A DNA stretch of 64,000 nucleotides from Ammonifex thiophilus (GCF_003368535.1 NZ_QSLN01000001.1:62001-126000), one strand, 5' to 3'; positions 38,750 through 46,530 are shown, counted from the stretch's first letter. Notes: generated from the sequence alone by a model not told the origin. Made by a program: numbers and translations.

Positions 38750-39238
38750 ATGGAGTTCTGGCTGACTTATGGACCCTATCTTTGCGGCGTCTTGGGATTC
38801 CTGGCCCTGCTCGCCCTCTTGGTCTCCTTCCTTTGCACCCGACGCCTGCAAAGGCTCTTGAACCTGCAGCGGCAACTGGCGCAGCAACTGGACGACCCCG
38901 ATTTCGTCTCCCGCCTGGCTGCGCTCAACGAGGATTACCAGGAGACTAAAAAGCTTTTGCTGGAACTGCAAAAGCGGCAAGAGGAGTTGGCGGAGGAGCT
39001 GCGCAAATGCGTGCGGACGCCGGTGTTGAAGCGCTACAACGCCTTTGCCGATGTGGGCGGTGAGTTAAGTTTCAGCGCCGCTCTTCTAGATGGTAAGGGG
39101 GACGGCTTCATACTCACCGGGCTTTACGGCCGTCGCGAAGCGCGCATGTACGCCAAAGAGGTAAAGGGAGGTGCGCCTCAGGTCAGACTAGCGAAGGAAG
39201 AGGAAGAGGTGCTGGCAGCAGCCAAGCAAGGGGGCTGA
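38750..39238 (+). CDS. DUF4446 family membrane protein
   Basis: The 162-residue protein has one N-terminal membrane segment (YLCGVLGFLALLALLVSFLC), a coiled coil near 30-90 (LNEDYQETKKLLLELQKRQE), then the conserved VLKRYNAFADVGGELSFSAA and LLDGKGDGFILTGLYGR. This family is regularly encoded next to spo0J in Clostridia; function unknown. ATG 38750 is preferred, with GAAGGTGAAGGG upstream. Confidence 0.85.
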   Translation: MEFWLTYGPYLCGVLGFLALLALLVSFLCTRRLQRLLNLQRQLAQQLDDPDFVSRLAALNEDYQETKKLLLELQKRQEELAEELRKCVRTPVLKRYNAFADVGGELSFSAALLDGKGDGFILTGLYGRREARMYAKEVKGGAPQVRLAKEEEEVLAAAKQGG

Positions 39239-39243
39239 GATCC

Positions 39244-39888
39244 TTGTTTGTAGATCGGGTAGACGCGGGAAGGCAGTTGGCGGCGCGTCTTAAAGGAAGG
39301 GATTACCCCAGGGGTTTGGTGCTGGCCATTCCCCGGGGCGGGGTGGTGGTGGGGGCGGAGATAGCGCGGGAGCTAAAGCTTCCTCTGGATGTGATCATCC
39401 CGCGCAAGATCGGAGCTCCCGGCAACCCGGAGCTGGCCATAGGGGCGGTGACCCAGGACGGCGTCCCCCTCTTCAACGAAGATCTGGTGCGGCGACTGAG
39501 GGTGACGCCGGAAGAAAAGGAGGTGCTGGTGCGGGAGGCGCTGGAAGAGGTAGAAAGGCGGCTCAGGCGCTACCGCGCCTCCCTTCCCCCCGTTTCCTGG
39601 CGTGACCGGACTATCATCCTCACCGACGACGGCATAGCCACCGGGTTTACCATCCTGGCAGCGCTGCGCTCGCTCAAAAGAGCTTCTCCCCGGGAGATCA
39701 TCCTAGCCGTCCCGGTGGCTCCTCCCGACACCCTGTCCTTCCTGCGCCCGGAGGTAGACGAGTTGGTCTGTCTTTACGCTCCCGAGTTTTTTATGGCGGT
39801 CGGGCAGTTTTACCAGAATTTCGAGCAGACCACCGACGAGGAGGTAATCGCCCTCCTGGAAGAGCTCGGCCCTAAACAGGAAGCATAA
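39244..39888 (+). CDS. Predicted phosphoribosyltransferase
   Basis: The 214-residue protein shows RGLVLAIPRGGVVVGAEIAR and IIPRKIGAPGNPELAIGAV near 45-75, and a PRPP loop variant TIILTDDGIATGFTILAALR near 122 (TDDGIATG). This is the stand-alone PRTase of COG1926 type, often with unknown substrate. TTG 39244 start follows the preceding gene by 5 nt. The gene end marks the left border of an IS-rich patch. Confidence 0.85.
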   Translation: MFVDRVDAGRQLAARLKGRDYPRGLVLAIPRGGVVVGAEIARELKLPLDVIIPRKIGAPGNPELAIGAVTQDGVPLFNEDLVRRLRVTPEEKEVLVREALEEVERRLRRYRASLPPVSWRDRTIILTDDGIATGFTILAALRSLKRASPREIILAVPVAPPDTLSFLRPEVDELVCLYAPEFFMAVGQFYQNFEQTTDEEVIALLEELGPKQEA

Positions 39889-39900
39889 GCCTTCCTCCTC

Positions 39901-40178
39901 AAGACTCACTCCTTCGACGCCTGCTGTGTGGGGGAAGTGCCCGACGGGCTGGAAGTCGCCGTGGAATACGTGCAGGTCGCCTTGGCTGCGGGGCGCGGGA
40001 CGAGGCAGATGGCGAACCTCGACCGGCACGGCTTTCCCAGGGAGCAGCGTTCGGGAAAGAAGCTCTACTTCGGCTTCGCTGTTTTAAGCTCATCCAGCGT
40101 TTTGACGGCTGGCGGTACGAAAAGTTTAAGGTTGCGGCGCTTTCCTCCCCGCACCTTAAGGTGGGGGCTGCAAGCTGA
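39901..40178 (+). pseudogene. Relic of an IscB-type RNA-guided nuclease (C-terminal fragment)
   Basis: No start and no nuclease core are present, but the frame at 39901 reads KTHSFDACCVGEVPDG and GRGTRQMANLDRHGFPREQR then KKLYFGF, the order found after the HNH domain and in the C-terminal part of IscB proteins. One base further the frame continues CFKLIQRFDGWRYEKFKV to a TGA at 40176, like the ending KxCxLLQRADGY of the family. So about four fifths of the gene including both RuvC and HNH parts is gone, with a further deletion and frameshift at about 40080. The fragment starts 12 nt after the phosphoribosyltransferase. Confidence 0.6.
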
Positions 40179-40232
40179 GCTTGAGGATGGTGAAAGCCAA
40201 AATAAGAGGCGTGGATAGCGTAAAGAAATTTC

Positions 40233-40265
40233 AAAGGCCCCGGACTTCGGGCCTTTAAATTTTTA
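40233..40265 (+). terminator. Terminator downstream of the iscB relic
   Basis: AAAGGCCC (40233-40240) and GGGCCTTT (40249-40256) form an 8-bp stem followed by AAATTTTT. Confidence 0.75.
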
Positions 40266-40279
40266 ACTAAAACCGCCGG

Positions 40280-40315
40280 GAAGTCTCCTCCCTTCAGGGA
40301 GGAGATGAAAGGCGG
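40280..40315 (+). repeat. Left-end hairpin of the IS605-type element
   Basis: Stem 40285-40292 with 40297-40304, TTCA loop, flanked by CCGCC (40273-40277) and GGCGG (40311-40315). Such imperfect palindromes are the structures that the Y1 transposase recognises in single-stranded DNA. Confidence 0.6.
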
Positions 40316-40354
40316 CCTTGATTTTTTTTGTTGGTTCTGTAGTACCATGGAGAC

Positions 40355-40759
40355 ATGAAGTACCGTTACGACAAGGGTGCTCATGCCGTCTACTCAATTC
40401 AGTTCCACCTGGTTTTCTGCGTGAAGTACCGCCGCAAGGTGTTGAAAGGTCCGGTAGCGGAGAGGCTCAAAGAAATCGTGTACCACATTGCAGAACGTTT
40501 TGGCGTAGAAATAATCGAACAGGAAACCGCTCTGGACCATATTCACATTCTTTTTGCGGGAAAGCCGCAACTCCAGGTGTCGAAGTTTGTGAACAGCCTT
40601 GAGGGAGTATCCTCCCGGCTCCTGCGAAAAGAATTCCCGGAGCTCAGGGAGTGCCTTTGGGCCAAACACTTCTGGAGCCCGAGTTACTTTATCGCCTCAA
40701 CCGGTCAGTTGACTCCCTCCCCAGGGCTAAAGCCCAGGGATTCCTTCAGGCGGCTTTAA
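40355..40759 (+). pseudogene. tnpA: IS200/IS605 Y1 transposase TnpA, C-terminally truncated
   Basis: The first 112 residues are a complete TnpA core: YSIQFHLVFCVKYRRKVLKG, the metal-binding HUH motif in ALDHIHILFAG near 68, PQLQVSKFVNSLEGVSSRLL and WSPSYFIASTGQ. Right after TGQ the frame leaves the family and runs into a hairpin region (GLKPRDSFRRL). The helix that carries the catalytic tyrosine should follow here and is missing. The break is at a TTGAC pentanucleotide (40709-40713), which suggests insertion of another IS605-type element at a TTGAC-like target. Confidence 0.8.
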
Positions 40760-40765
40760 GCCGCC
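40715..40765. repeat. Hairpins at the right end of the minus-strand tnpB element
   Basis: CCCT...GGGCT AA AGCCC AGGG (40715-40739) and the perfect palindrome GGCGGCTTTAAGCCGCC (40749-40765). The second overlaps the last codons of the minus-strand tnpB. In IS605-type elements this region encodes the scaffold of the reRNA/omega RNA. Confidence 0.55.
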
Positions 40766-42051
40766 ATCCGGCTACCGCTCGCCGCTTTAAGCGTACCGGC
40801 GGCAGGTTCGAAGCGGCCTACCCACCGGTGGCGGTTCCACCGGAGGGCAAGCGGCTTCTGGGGCGTGGCCTCCGCCCCGTGCTCCTTCGAGGAGCCCTGA
40901 AGGAGTATGTTTAACGCCGCGTTGGCGTCTGCGTGCCACACGCGGCCGCACTCCTCGCACACAGCTTTATGCCGGACGGGCCGCCTGACAGGATGCCCGC
41001 AGACGGCGCACCTGGAGGAAGTCCCTTCCGGCTCGACAGGCTCGACTCTTATCCCGACCCGGATGCAGGCGGCCTCGATGAGGTTCCTTAACATGCGGAA
41101 GGCCCAGAAGTTGTGCACCGGCCAGTTCTTCGGCCCGAAGTCCATGTCCTCCCGGATGCCCGTCAGGTCCTCAAGGAACAGCGTGGTCACCCGGTGCCGC
41201 TTCAAGACACGGGCAATCTCTGCGGCCAGGGCTACAAAGGCGTGTCTCAGCCTGCGGGCGCGGAGCTGATAAAGCCTCCTTAACTTCCTGGAGGTTTTCC
41301 TTCCCGCCCGGTTGAGCCTCGACTGCTCCCTTGCAATTTGCCTGGTCCAGTAGAGGAAGTCCTTGATGACCTCCCGGGCGGAGAAGAGGATCTGGCGGTC
41401 GAGCCCTTCGACGGCCAGGGCGACCAGGACCCTCGCACCCAAATCGCAGGCGGCGTACTTTTCAGGCCAGGCTGGCCTTCTCGGTTCTGGCACCTCCACC
41501 ACCTGGTGGGCGTACCAGCGCTTCTTTACGGGGTCGTACTTGAGTTCCAGGGTCTTAGGTTGGCCGTGGAAGCGCAAGAGCCCTTTCGTGCGCAGGACCA
41601 AGCGGTCTCCCTGCCTCTTCCGGAGGTCCCGCGGCAGTGTGAGGGAAAGGGTGCGGGAGTCCAGGGAGTAGGAGGTGGGCGCCTTGACGGGGATGACGCG
41701 GAATATGCGCTTCCCCGTGCGGCGGTCCTTCCAGTAGCGGGGTATGCGCGGCGGCCTTGACATATCGCCCTTACGGTACAGTCTCAGGCAGGCGAAGTAG
41801 GAGTACCACGCCTTCCTTGCTTTCTTGATGACCTCCTGCCCTATGTGGGCGGGCAGGGCTTTGTACGCCGGGTGCTCCTTGAACTCGGAGCACAGGGCCT
41901 CGTAGGAGGGCACGGGTTCTCCTTTGAAGAACGCCTGCCTGCACCTGTACGTCACGGCGTTGTAGAGGGCGGCGCAGCGATCCCCGATGGTCTCCAGGAC
42001 TCGCTTTTGCTGTTTATCCGGAAGAACCCGGACGACGTTGGTGCGTTTCAT
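40756..42051 (-). CDS. tnpB: TnpB, RNA-guided nuclease of an IS605-type element (copy 1)
   Basis: The 431-residue protein begins KRTNVVRVLPDKQQKRVLET and has the split RuvC site: Asp in KYAACDLGARVLVAL near 204, Glu in TTLFLEDLTGIRED near 294, and Asp in WHADANAALNILLQG near 383, with a zinc ribbon between (CAVCGH ... CEECGR near 358-378). All catalytic residues are present. TnpB cuts DNA guided by an RNA from the element's right end, and promotes element survival. ATG 42051 is preferred. The C-terminal tail past LNIL is long and reads through the end hairpins. Confidence 0.9.
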   Translation of the reverse strand: MKRTNVVRVLPDKQQKRVLETIGDRCAALYNAVTYRCRQAFFKGEPVPSYEALCSEFKEHPAYKALPAHIGQEVIKKARKAWYSYFACLRLYRKGDMSRPPRIPRYWKDRRTGKRIFRVIPVKAPTSYSLDSRTLSLTLPRDLRKRQGDRLVLRTKGLLRFHGQPKTLELKYDPVKKRWYAHQVVEVPEPRRPAWPEKYAACDLGARVLVALAVEGLDRQILFSAREVIKDFLYWTRQIAREQSRLNRAGRKTSRKLRRLYQLRARRLRHAFVALAAEIARVLKRHRVTTLFLEDLTGIREDMDFGPKNWPVHNFWAFRMLRNLIEAACIRVGIRVEPVEPEGTSSRCAVCGHPVRRPVRHKAVCEECGRVWHADANAALNILLQGSSKEHGAEATPQKPLALRWNRHRWVGRFEPAAGTLKAASGSRMAA

Positions 42052-42072
42052 GCTCCCATTGTAGCACAATCT

Positions 42073-42117
42073 GAGGCCGCTTTCATCCCCAGGCTTAAAA
42101 GCCGGGGCCTTCAGCGG
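42073..42117. repeat. Hairpin at the left end of the minus-strand tnpB element
   Basis: CCCC-GGCTT-AAAA-GCC-GGGG (42087-42107) nested in GCCGC/GCGGC (42076-42080 with 42113-42117). It lies between the two divergent tnpB genes. Confidence 0.55.
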
Positions 42118-42125
42118 CGGACTTT

Positions 42126-43769
42126 TTGGTAAAAAAGACGAAGTTGACCGGGAATGAGCTTTTCCGGTCAGTACACATCACCGTGCCGAAGAAGCTGGTC
42201 AACAAAGCCAAGCTGGACGCTCTGTACGAACTTGACCAACTCCACACCCGGGCGGTCAACGAGTGGATCGGGCGCTGGTACAACCGGACAGAGCTGATTG
42301 AAAGGATTCTGAGGGGTACGGCCACCACCCTCATGCAAAAGGAGGCTTTGGCGAGGCCGCTGGAAACGCCTCTGCCGTCGGCCTACATCCAGATAGCGGG
42401 AAACCGTATGCTGGACATCCTGCGGGAACACTATCTGGCCGTGCAGGACAAGATCGCCTCCGATGTGTGGAAGGACGGAAACCTGTCCCTAGAATACCGG
42501 TTGGTCTGTGCCGTGTTTGTCCGGAATGCCACCTTATTCCACCGGTTTGTGAACGGGCTGGCCGAAGCAGAGGACGTGGTTGCGAAGTGGCGGGCTTCGA
42601 AAAGCGAGCAACTCCGGAAGGTGGCGGAAGCTTATGATTCACTTTCGCCGCAAGCTAGAGCAGGAATAGCGGAGTTCATCGCCTCTAAGTTCCGGGAAAT
42701 AAGGGAGAACTGGCGCATGCCGGTCTTCAAGGGCGGCGTGATACAGCTCGACTGCCGGGTCTTCACACTCGAAGAAGCCCGCGGGACGAAAGAGTTCAAC
42801 CTGTGGGCCTGGGTGACCACTGCGGTGCCCCACCGGCGTATTGCCGTACCACTCTGTCTAACAGCCGACAAGAGGAGGCTCCTGGACTCCCTTTTTCCGG
42901 GTTGGTTGAAGAGCACGGCCCGCAAGGCGCAGTTGGTAATTCGGGGCCGCCACATACGTCTTTCCGTGCCGGTGGCCAAGCCGAGGGTGGAGCCCAAAGG
43001 CGAACCTGAAGCCGTGCTAGGATGCGACATCGGGATGAACACACTTCTCAACTTGAGCAACGGTTTGAAGCTCGGAAAGAGCTTCAAAGAAATTGCCGGA
43101 AAGCTGTACGACGAATACCTGCGACTCCAGGAGACGCGCAACAAAATCCGGAACCTCAGGCAAAGGGCCGAAAAGCGGCTGTCGATCACCAAAAACCCGG
43201 AAACGCGCCGCAGGCTGGAGCGGAAAATTGCCGAGTACGACAGACACCTTTCGGACCACCGTTGGGTGGAACTGCGGAGACGTATAAAAGCCGCTGTGTC
43301 CACTGAGATAGGCCGGGTGGTCAACCAGTTTCTGACCCTGCTGGGCCCCAATCCCGAACGTGTGCTTGTGGTTATGGAAGACCTGTCTGAGATGACTGCC
43401 GAAGGGGTCAGGCGGAGTTCACGGGCGAGGTTCGACCTCAGGGTTTGGGCCCGGGGCGAGCTTCAAGACCACCTGAAGCGGGATTTGGAGTGGCTGGGTG
43501 GTCGCGTGGCCTTCGTACCTCCGGAATACACGAGCCAGACCTGTCCCATATGCGGTTGGGTGGACAAGGAAAACCGGCAGGGGCGCGAATTCCGCTGTCA
43601 GCGCTGCGGTTTTGCAGCAGACGCTGACGTGGTGGGAGCAATAAATATCGGGGAACGTTTCTCCGATGCGGAGCTCTCAGCGTTAGCGGGAAAGTACTGG
43701 TATAGTAAAAACTTGCGCCGCAAAAAGATAAAGGAACTCCTCCTTGTACGCGCCGCAAATACAGCGTAG
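42126..43769 (+). CDS. Large TnpB / Cas12f-like RNA-guided nuclease (copy 2)
   Basis: The 547-residue protein has a long N-terminal helical part (VHITVPKKLVNKAKLDALYE, LHTRAVNEWIGRWYNRTELI), then a RuvC-type C-terminal half: Asp in EAVLGCDIGMNTLLNLS near 299, Glu in RVLVVMEDLSEMTAEG near 417, zinc ribbon CPICGW ... CQRCGF near 473-498, and Asp in AADADVVGAINIGERF near 502. All three catalytic acids are present. It is about 150 residues longer than ordinary TnpB and falls in the size range of miniature Cas12 proteins, but no CRISPR array is near. TTG start. It shares little sequence with copy 1. Confidence 0.82.
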   Translation: MVKKTKLTGNELFRSVHITVPKKLVNKAKLDALYELDQLHTRAVNEWIGRWYNRTELIERILRGTATTLMQKEALARPLETPLPSAYIQIAGNRMLDILREHYLAVQDKIASDVWKDGNLSLEYRLVCAVFVRNATLFHRFVNGLAEAEDVVAKWRASKSEQLRKVAEAYDSLSPQARAGIAEFIASKFREIRENWRMPVFKGGVIQLDCRVFTLEEARGTKEFNLWAWVTTAVPHRRIAVPLCLTADKRRLLDSLFPGWLKSTARKAQLVIRGRHIRLSVPVAKPRVEPKGEPEAVLGCDIGMNTLLNLSNGLKLGKSFKEIAGKLYDEYLRLQETRNKIRNLRQRAEKRLSITKNPETRRRLERKIAEYDRHLSDHRWVELRRRIKAAVSTEIGRVVNQFLTLLGPNPERVLVVMEDLSEMTAEGVRRSSRARFDLRVWARGELQDHLKRDLEWLGGRVAFVPPEYTSQTCPICGWVDKENRQGREFRCQRCGFAADADVVGAINIGERFSDAELSALAGKYWYSKNLRRKKIKELLLVRAANTA

Positions 43770-43886
43770 GTATCTTCCCATGAAGCCGTAAGGTCGCCTC
43801 CAGCCGGGATGAAGGGAACGGACCGTAGCGGAGGCGCCTCGCCCTGAGGGAACGGGAAGCCCCGTCCTTCAGGACGGGGAGGCTTC
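43770..43886 (+). ncRNA. Putative right-end guide RNA (reRNA) region and right-end hairpin of copy 2
   Basis: Downstream of the large tnpB a 115-nt non-coding stretch contains several short GC stems (GGAGGCGCCTC at about 43830) and ends in the hairpin CCCCGTCC-TTCA-GGACGGGG (43860-43879) enclosed by AAGCC/GGCTT. This is the position and shape of an IS605 right end from which the TnpB guide RNA derives; the guide would then be the following sequence, here the 3' end of yyaC. RNA production is inferred. Confidence 0.5.
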
Positions 43887-44496
43887 ACCCTAAGGCAGCC
43901 TGGTTTAAACAAGGTGCAGATACTGCCTGCAGGAGGGCTTCGGCTATCACCTTCGCCTGCTGCATTACCAGGTTGAGGCGGGTATTTTGCAAGACCAGGT
44001 ACTCCAGAAATCCCCCCACGTTAACCACTGCCGTTATATGGAGGTCCCCCACCGGAGGAAGGTTCTTGTGCACCCCCGCTCCGGGGAAAATAGGCCCTTC
44101 CCCCACGTTTATGTAGCCCACGCTCTCCGGCTTTCCCAGCGAGGCGTCCACTGCCAGTATAAAGGGGCGCTGGTGGCGGGCGTAGATCTCCTCGAGTTTG
44201 CTTTGCAGGTTAGCGGCGTGCACCGGTTCGGCCAGCGTTCCGTAGACATGATAGTGGGGGCAGGAGGCCGCCGCCACTTGGCTTCCCACCAGGGGCCCGA
44301 GGGCGTCCCCCGTAGAACGATCGGTTCCTATGCAAAGGAGGACCAAGGGAATGCTGCTGTGCCGAAGGAGGGGCTTCAAGTACCTGCCCAGCTCCCCCGC
44401 TAGCCGAGAGGACGCGTCGGGGGCGCCGTAGTGTATGCGAAAGCGCGGCTGCGCTTTGAGCACGCGGTTGCGGGTAAAGTCGAGAACTCCTTCCAC
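43885..44496 (-). CDS. yyaC: YyaC-like sporulation protein (DUF1256, GPR-like protease fold)
   Basis: The 203-residue protein has LVLLCIGTDRSTGDALGPLVG near 51, PFILAVDASLGKPESVGYIN near 110 and GAGVHKNLPPVGDLHITAVV near 138, matching YyaC. The gene is normally near spo0J. GTG start with GGAGGTGA 7 nt upstream. Its stop TGA lies in the last bases of the adjacent mobile-element end, so the final few residues may be new. Confidence 0.88.
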   Translation of the reverse strand: MEGVLDFTRNRVLKAQPRFRIHYGAPDASSRLAGELGRYLKPLLRHSSIPLVLLCIGTDRSTGDALGPLVGSQVAAASCPHYHVYGTLAEPVHAANLQSKLEEIYARHQRPFILAVDASLGKPESVGYINVGEGPIFPGAGVHKNLPPVGDLHITAVVNVGGFLEYLVLQNTRLNLVMQQAKVIAEALLQAVSAPCLNQAALG

Positions 44497-44624
44497 CGCT
44501 TGTCACCTCCCCCTTCCATTATGACCAGCTTTTTTTTCTTCATTCATCTTTCCTTCGGTGGGAGGAGGGAAGGTGCGAGGCGACGAAAAAGACCCTTTGT
44601 TAAGGTAAGCGCGGTGAGGTTAAG

Positions 44625-45230
44625 ATGAACTGGCTTGATCTCGTCCTCTTACTTTTCATAGGAGCGGGAGCCTGGAAGGGATGGCGCCAGGGCTTGATCC
44701 TGAGCCTTCTGCACATGGCGGCGGTTTTGGTGGGCTTCGTGGTCGCCAGCCGCTACGCTTCTCGGTTAGCCGATATCCTCGACCGCAACTGGCACCTGAC
44801 CGCCCAGTTGGCGCACGCCATCCTGCAATACCTCGGCGGCAGGGCGGGAGCTTTTCCCGCCGAAGAGATGGCTTACCGGCTGGCGGCGACGGTGGTCGGG
44901 GGGGTTTGCTTCTTATTCCTTTTCTTACTGGCCGAGAGGATCTTCTTCTTTTCCGCCACCGCACTTACCAGCCTGGTGAAGCCCTTGGGTTTCCCTTTGA
45001 TAGATCGAGCCGCAGGGTTATTCTTAGGGGCCTTATGGGGATTTCTTTTCAGCGCCATAGTTTTCTTCCTAGTACAGAAAGTGGCGGAGGTTTCTTTGCC
45101 TCCTCACGCTGTTAATCCCTTGGCCGAGGTGCTGGCTGCCAGCCAGTTGGCCCCTTACTACCAAGGGTTCTGGCAGGCGGTCAAGGCCTTCTCGCCGGTG
45201 TTGCGCCAGGGGGGCATGCTTGTGTGGTGA
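44625..45230 (+). CDS. CvpA family membrane protein
   Basis: The 201-residue protein has four hydrophobic segments and the CvpA N-terminus NWLDLVLLLFIGAGAWKGWR followed by QGLILSLLHMAAVLVGFVVA. CvpA in E. coli is linked to colicin V production and envelope stress; the role in Firmicutes is unclear. It overlaps the DUF951 gene by 7 nt. The region 44497-44624 before it is divergent to yyaC and shows no clear promoter. Confidence 0.85.
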   Translation: MNWLDLVLLLFIGAGAWKGWRQGLILSLLHMAAVLVGFVVASRYASRLADILDRNWHLTAQLAHAILQYLGGRAGAFPAEEMAYRLAATVVGGVCFLFLFLLAERIFFFSATALTSLVKPLGFPLIDRAAGLFLGALWGFLFSAIVFFLVQKVAEVSLPPHAVNPLAEVLAASQLAPYYQGFWQAVKAFSPVLRQGGMLVW

Positions 45231-45418
45231 AGCTGGAGGTGGGGATGCGGCTGCGCTTGAAGAAGCCCCATCCTTGCGGGAGCGAGGTGTGGGAGGTCTT
45301 AAAAACCGGGGTGGACGTGCGCCTCAGGTGTTGCGGCTGCGGGCGAACAGTCCTCCTCCCCCGGGAGAAGGTTCTGCGCCTTCTGCGGTCGGCGGAGGGT
45401 CCTAGTTATACCTCTTGA
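45224..45418 (+). CDS. DUF951 family small zinc-ribbon-like protein
   Basis: The 64-residue protein fits DUF951: EVGMRLRLKKPHPCGSEVWE, GVDVRLRCCGCGRTVLLPRE. The conserved Cys in HPCG and CxxC may bind metal. Members are encoded near rpsF in many Firmicutes; no function is established. GTG start. Confidence 0.88.
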   Translation: MVKLEVGMRLRLKKPHPCGSEVWEVLKTGVDVRLRCCGCGRTVLLPREKVLRLLRSAEGPSYTS

Positions 45419-45425
45419 CCCTCTC

Positions 45426-45454
45426 TTGCTCCCGCCCCTACCGTGTGGTAAGAT
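45426..45454 (+). promoter_or_regulatory. Putative promoter of the rpsF-ssb-rpsR operon
   Basis: TTGCTC (45426-45431), 17-nt spacer, TAAGAT (45449-45454), about 65 nt before rpsF. Confidence 0.55.
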
Positions 45455-45457
45455 AAC

Positions 45458-45505
45458 AACGGCTTCCCTGCTCCGGTGCTGGGAACCGGGGCCGCTTGAG
45501 ACCGA
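45458..45505 (+). promoter_or_regulatory. Possible S6:S18-binding mRNA leader hairpin
   Basis: The leader before rpsF can fold with CGGC...CCCTGC against a GGG...GGCCG side and contains CCGGTGCTGGG with a CCG trinucleotide, resembling the leader bound by the S6:S18 complex to regulate this operon. Assignment is by position and partial pattern only. Confidence 0.35.
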
Positions 45506-45519
45506 GGGGAGGTGAAAAG

Positions 45520-45807
45520 ATGCGGGCTTACGAGACTATGTACATTGTGCGCCCCCAGGTGGAAGGAGAAGCCCTAGAGGCAGTGATAGAAAAGTTTAAG
45601 AAGATAGTAGAAGACGGGGGCGGCACAGTGGTGAGCATAGACCGCTGGGGGAAGCGGCGGTTGGCGTACCCGATCGAGAAGGAGCGGGAAGGCCAGTACG
45701 TAGTCATGCGCTTTCAGGCCGAGCCGCCCGTAGTGCAGGAGCTCGACCGGGTATTTAAGATCACCGGGGACGTCCTCCGCCACATCATTGTCCGGGAGGA
45801 TGAGTAG
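45520..45807 (+). CDS. rpsF: 30S ribosomal protein S6
   Basis: The 95-residue protein begins MRAYETMYIVRPQVEGEALE and includes WGKRRLAYPIEKEREGQYVV, the full S6 pattern. ATG 45520 is preceded by GGGGAGGTG. First gene of rpsF-ssb-rpsR. Confidence 0.96.
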   Translation: MRAYETMYIVRPQVEGEALEAVIEKFKKIVEDGGGTVVSIDRWGKRRLAYPIEKEREGQYVVMRFQAEPPVVQELDRVFKITGDVLRHIIVREDE

Positions 45808-45819
45808 GAGGTTTTTGCC

Positions 45820-46236
45820 GTGCTTAACCGGGTTATCTTGATAGGCCGGCTGGTGCGCGATCCCGAGCTGCGCTACACTCCCACAGGAACGCCCGTGGGG
45901 AGCTTCACGGTTGCCGTTGATCGGCCGGGAAGCAACCGGCAGGGGGAGCGGCGGGCGGACTTCATCGATGTGGTGGTGTGGTCAGGGCTGGCGGAGGTCT
46001 GCCATCGCAACCTGACGCGAGGAAGGCTGGTGGCGGTGGAGGGACGGTTGCAGATCCGCTCTTACGACGACAGCCAGGGGATAAGGCGCCGCGCGGCCGA
46101 AGTGGTGGCGGAGAACGTGCGCTTCCTGGATCGGCCTAAAGATGCCGGGAAAGAGTCGGGCTCGCCCGACACTTCTAAGGAAGACTTGGATATGGCAGAA
46201 GTTATAGACTTCTCCGACGACGACATACCGTTTTAA
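45820..46236 (+). CDS. ssb: Single-stranded DNA-binding protein
   Basis: The 138-residue protein has the OB fold start LNRVILIGRLVRDPELRYTP, GTPVGSFTVAVDRP, and the acidic tail ending FSDDDIPF that binds partner proteins. GTG start. Between rpsF and rpsR, as in most bacteria. Confidence 0.97.
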   Translation: MLNRVILIGRLVRDPELRYTPTGTPVGSFTVAVDRPGSNRQGERRADFIDVVVWSGLAEVCHRNLTRGRLVAVEGRLQIRSYDDSQGIRRRAAEVVAENVRFLDRPKDAGKESGSPDTSKEDLDMAEVIDFSDDDIPF

Positions 46237-46254
46237 ACCAAAGGAGGTTCAAAG

Positions 46255-46485
46255 GTGAAGAAGGACAGGCGCTCGCGGCGCAAGAAGCGCATTTGCAGCT
46301 TCTGCGTGGAAAAGATAGATAAGGTGGACTATAAGGATGTCAACCGTTTGAAGAAGTTCATCTCCGACCGGGGCAAGATCCTCCCCCGGCGGATAACGGG
46401 TAACTGTGCGCGCCACCAGCGCATGCTCACGGTGGCCATAAAGCGGGCTCGGATCATGGCCCTCTTGCCCTTCGTGAGCGAATAA
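46255..46485 (+). CDS. rpsR: 30S ribosomal protein S18
   Basis: The 76-residue basic protein has [20 protein letters not shown] and [20 protein letters not shown]. The CSFC and a later C..H hint at a zinc-binding S18. GTG start; AAAGGAGG upstream. Confidence 0.96.
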   Translation: MKKDRRSRRKKRICSFCVEKIDKVDYKDVNRLKKFISDRGKILPRRITGNCARHQRMLTVAIKRARIMALLPFVSE

Positions 46486-46530
46486 AGTGTTGGCCCTCAA
46501 AGAAAGGTGCTGGTCTCCGGGAAGCTCTGA

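Larger units (their letters stand above)
40273..43886 (+). mobile_element. IS200/IS605-type element, probably invaded by a second tnpB element
   Basis: The left border carries an 8-bp stem with TTCA loop (CTCCTCCC / GGGAGGAG, 40285-40304) inside an outer CCGCC/GGCGG pair; the right border carries CCCCGTCC / GGACGGGG with the same TTCA loop (43860-43879). Between them, tnpA and the larger tnpB are both on the plus strand, the normal co-oriented arrangement. A minus-strand tnpB with its own hairpins (about 40.71-42.12 kb) sits between them and breaks tnpA. Exact ends cannot be fixed without a second copy. Confidence 0.6.

Noticed and set aside
40700-43890. CRISPR array near the TnpB/Cas12-like genes
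   Set aside because: Only element-end palindromes occur; no evenly spaced direct repeats with unique spacers are present in the window.
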